DNA of 8,104 nt from Bacteroidales bacterium. GTDB lineage: Bacteria > Bacteroidota > Bacteroidia > Bacteroidales > F082. The notes beneath the pieces were generated by a model. That model was not told the DNA's origin and did no database searches. It saw nothing but the letters and a program-made list of their open reading frames with translations. The position numbers and the translations under genes are program-made. This document shows, piece by piece, positions 7,011 through 8,104 of this stretch (within the stretch, counting starts at the first letter, position 1; each line of letters begins with the position of its first letter). Location of the stretch: NCBI GenBank assembly GCA_029933565.1, contig JAOZNY010000136.1:1-8104 (forward strand), read 5' to 3'.

Positions 7011-8104
7011 ATGAGAATTATTACTACAATTATACTTTTGTTATTTGTTAATACTTATGTTCAATCACAAAAAACAATACTTGAAAAGAATAACACAACA
7101 GTTTACCCCTCAGTTATAAAAACACCTGTTGGATTTTCCGTTTCTTCTCCTTTAAGGGATGCGCCAATCCACAAAGAGATTATTGGTATTGCTGAGGAGT
7201 TTTATATGAACAAGCATAGAGATAGGAAAATCAACCCAAATATTTTTCCTCCTGATTTTAATAATATGCCAGTAGACCCAGGTGAACAAACAGTAATGGG
7301 AAGTATTACATCAGGCAGAGAACTTGAATCGAATTTTGCTGGGCAAAATAGCGGCTCCTATCCTCCTGATTGTAATGGAACAGTGGGAGTGGAGTACTAT
7401 TTTCAAGTAGTAAACTCAACTTATCAGGTTTTTAATAAATCTGATGGTAGTACTGCGGCTGGCCCCTCTAATCTGAATACTATTTTTGATAGTGGCTTAC
7501 CAGGTGCTGGTTGTAATAATGGAGATCCAATAGTATTATGGGATGAACAGGCTGACAGATGGTTATTCGCAGAATTTTCATTATGCACTTCAAATGATTA
7601 TATGCTTATTGCAGTTTCAACCACCAATGATCCAACCGGAACATGGTATTCATGGTCTTTTGATGTGGATGACACTCCTGATTATATGAAGTTTGGGATT
7701 TGGGAGGATGGTTATTATATGGCAACAAATACTTCTTCTGGAAATGATGTTTATGTTTTTGAGCGTGATGTAATGATAGCTGGTGGTGCCAGCCCAACAA
7801 TGATTGGATTTGATAACCCAAACCGTCCTACTACTTTTGATGGCTTTCATTGTCTTTTACCTATGGATAATGATGGCCCTTGGGCCCCTGCCGGAACTCC
7901 CGGTCAATTTATTACTATTGCCGATAACGATCAGAGTAATGCTGCTGATGAACTTAGGATTTATGAACTTGTGCCTGATTGGACAACACCTGCAAACTCA
8001 ACATTTTCAATGGTTCAGCAATTAGGTGTTAACTCATTCAATGGGAATTTCTCAAACGACTGGAACAATATTCCACAGCCGGGAACCTCACAAAAACTAG
8101 ATGG
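7011..8104 (+). CDS. Secreted protein of unknown function, 3'-truncated
   Basis: The frame opens at the ATG at 7011 and stays open to the window end (364 codons plus two bases), so the C-terminus is missing. The start is supported by a signal peptide in residues 1-20 (MRI, a hydrophobic stretch, and a likely cut after YVQSQ), by the -7 box upstream, and by AAGGAC close to the ATG. The mature part is rich in aromatic residues, Asp, Asn and Gly. Segments such as YYFQVVNSTYQVFNKSDG (129-146), GDPIVLWDEQADRWLFAEFS (171-190), AVSTTNDPTGTWYSW (201-215) and KFGIWEDGYYMATN (227-240) look like repeated beta-strand units, suggesting a beta-propeller-like exported domain. Similar sequences are, to my recollection, found in large secreted Bacteroidota proteins, often followed by a T9SS sorting domain. 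No catalytic motif was recognised and no enzyme function is assigned. Cysteines at 121, 168, 192 and 281 could form disulfides after export. It follows two secreted peptidases but has its own promoter and no shared module in the visible part. Confidence 0.85.
   Translation, partial: MRIITTIILLLFVNTYVQSQKTILEKNNTTVYPSVIKTPVGFSVSSPLRDAPIHKEIIGIAEEFYMNKHRDRKINPNIFPPDFNNMPVDPGEQTVMGSITSGRELESNFAGQNSGSYPPDCNGTVGVEYYFQVVNSTYQVFNKSDGSTAAGPSNLNTIFDSGLPGAGCNNGDPIVLWDEQADRWLFAEFSLCTSNDYMLIAVSTTNDPTGTWYSWSFDVDDTPDYMKFGIWEDGYYMATNTSSGNDVYVFERDVMIAGGASPTMIGFDNPNRPTTFDGFHCLLPMDNDGPWAPAGTPGQFITIADNDQSNAADELRIYELVPDWTTPANSTFSMVQQLGVNSFNGNFSNDWNNIPQPGTSQKLD

Overview
The window looks like a piece of a Bacteroidota chromosome (Bacteroidales/Marinilabiliales- or Flavobacteriia-like; genus not determinable). 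The grounds are AT-rich DNA, start codons without Shine-Dalgarno sequences, a TAnnTTTG-type -7 promoter box, and large secreted multidomain proteins of kinds common in this phylum (gingipain-like C25 peptidase, KP-43-like subtilase, MAM, GEVED and fibronectin-like modules). All genes seen are on the + strand.

Layout: (1) 1-3660, the 3' part of a C25 (gingipain-family) cysteine peptidase gene whose start lies upstream of the window. (2) 3661-3991, an intergenic region with a small stem-loop, a strong intrinsic terminator and an AT-rich leader. (3) 3992-6673, a complete secreted S8 subtilisin-like peptidase with a KP-43-type beta-sandwich, a fibronectin-like domain and a MAM domain. (4) 6674-7010, an intergenic region with a REP-like palindromic repeat, a second copy of the same stem-loop plus terminator, and a promoter for the next gene. 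(5) 7011-8104, the 5' part of a gene for a secreted protein of unknown function, which runs off the window and has no stop in view.

The two peptidases belong to unrelated catalytic clans (Cys and Ser) but carry related accessory parts: a MAM domain, and a C-terminal module of about 70 residues that ends both proteins at the same motif, LE(I/V)EN-stop. Neither ends in a recognisable type A or type B T9SS sorting domain, although such proteins in this phylum are usually T9SS cargo. Just downstream, both mRNAs would carry an identical 24-nt stem-loop directly before a terminator. The coding parts of the two modules have diverged strongly at synonymous positions, so identity of the non-coding element suggests selection or recent exchange. 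This pairing of a shared unusual C-terminus with a shared 3' UTR element is the most interesting signal here. It is a candidate, not a demonstrated system.

Each gene appears to be its own transcription unit, separated by terminators. Together they suggest a locus for extracellular or surface proteolysis. No RNA genes, CRISPR arrays, transposase genes or phage genes were seen.
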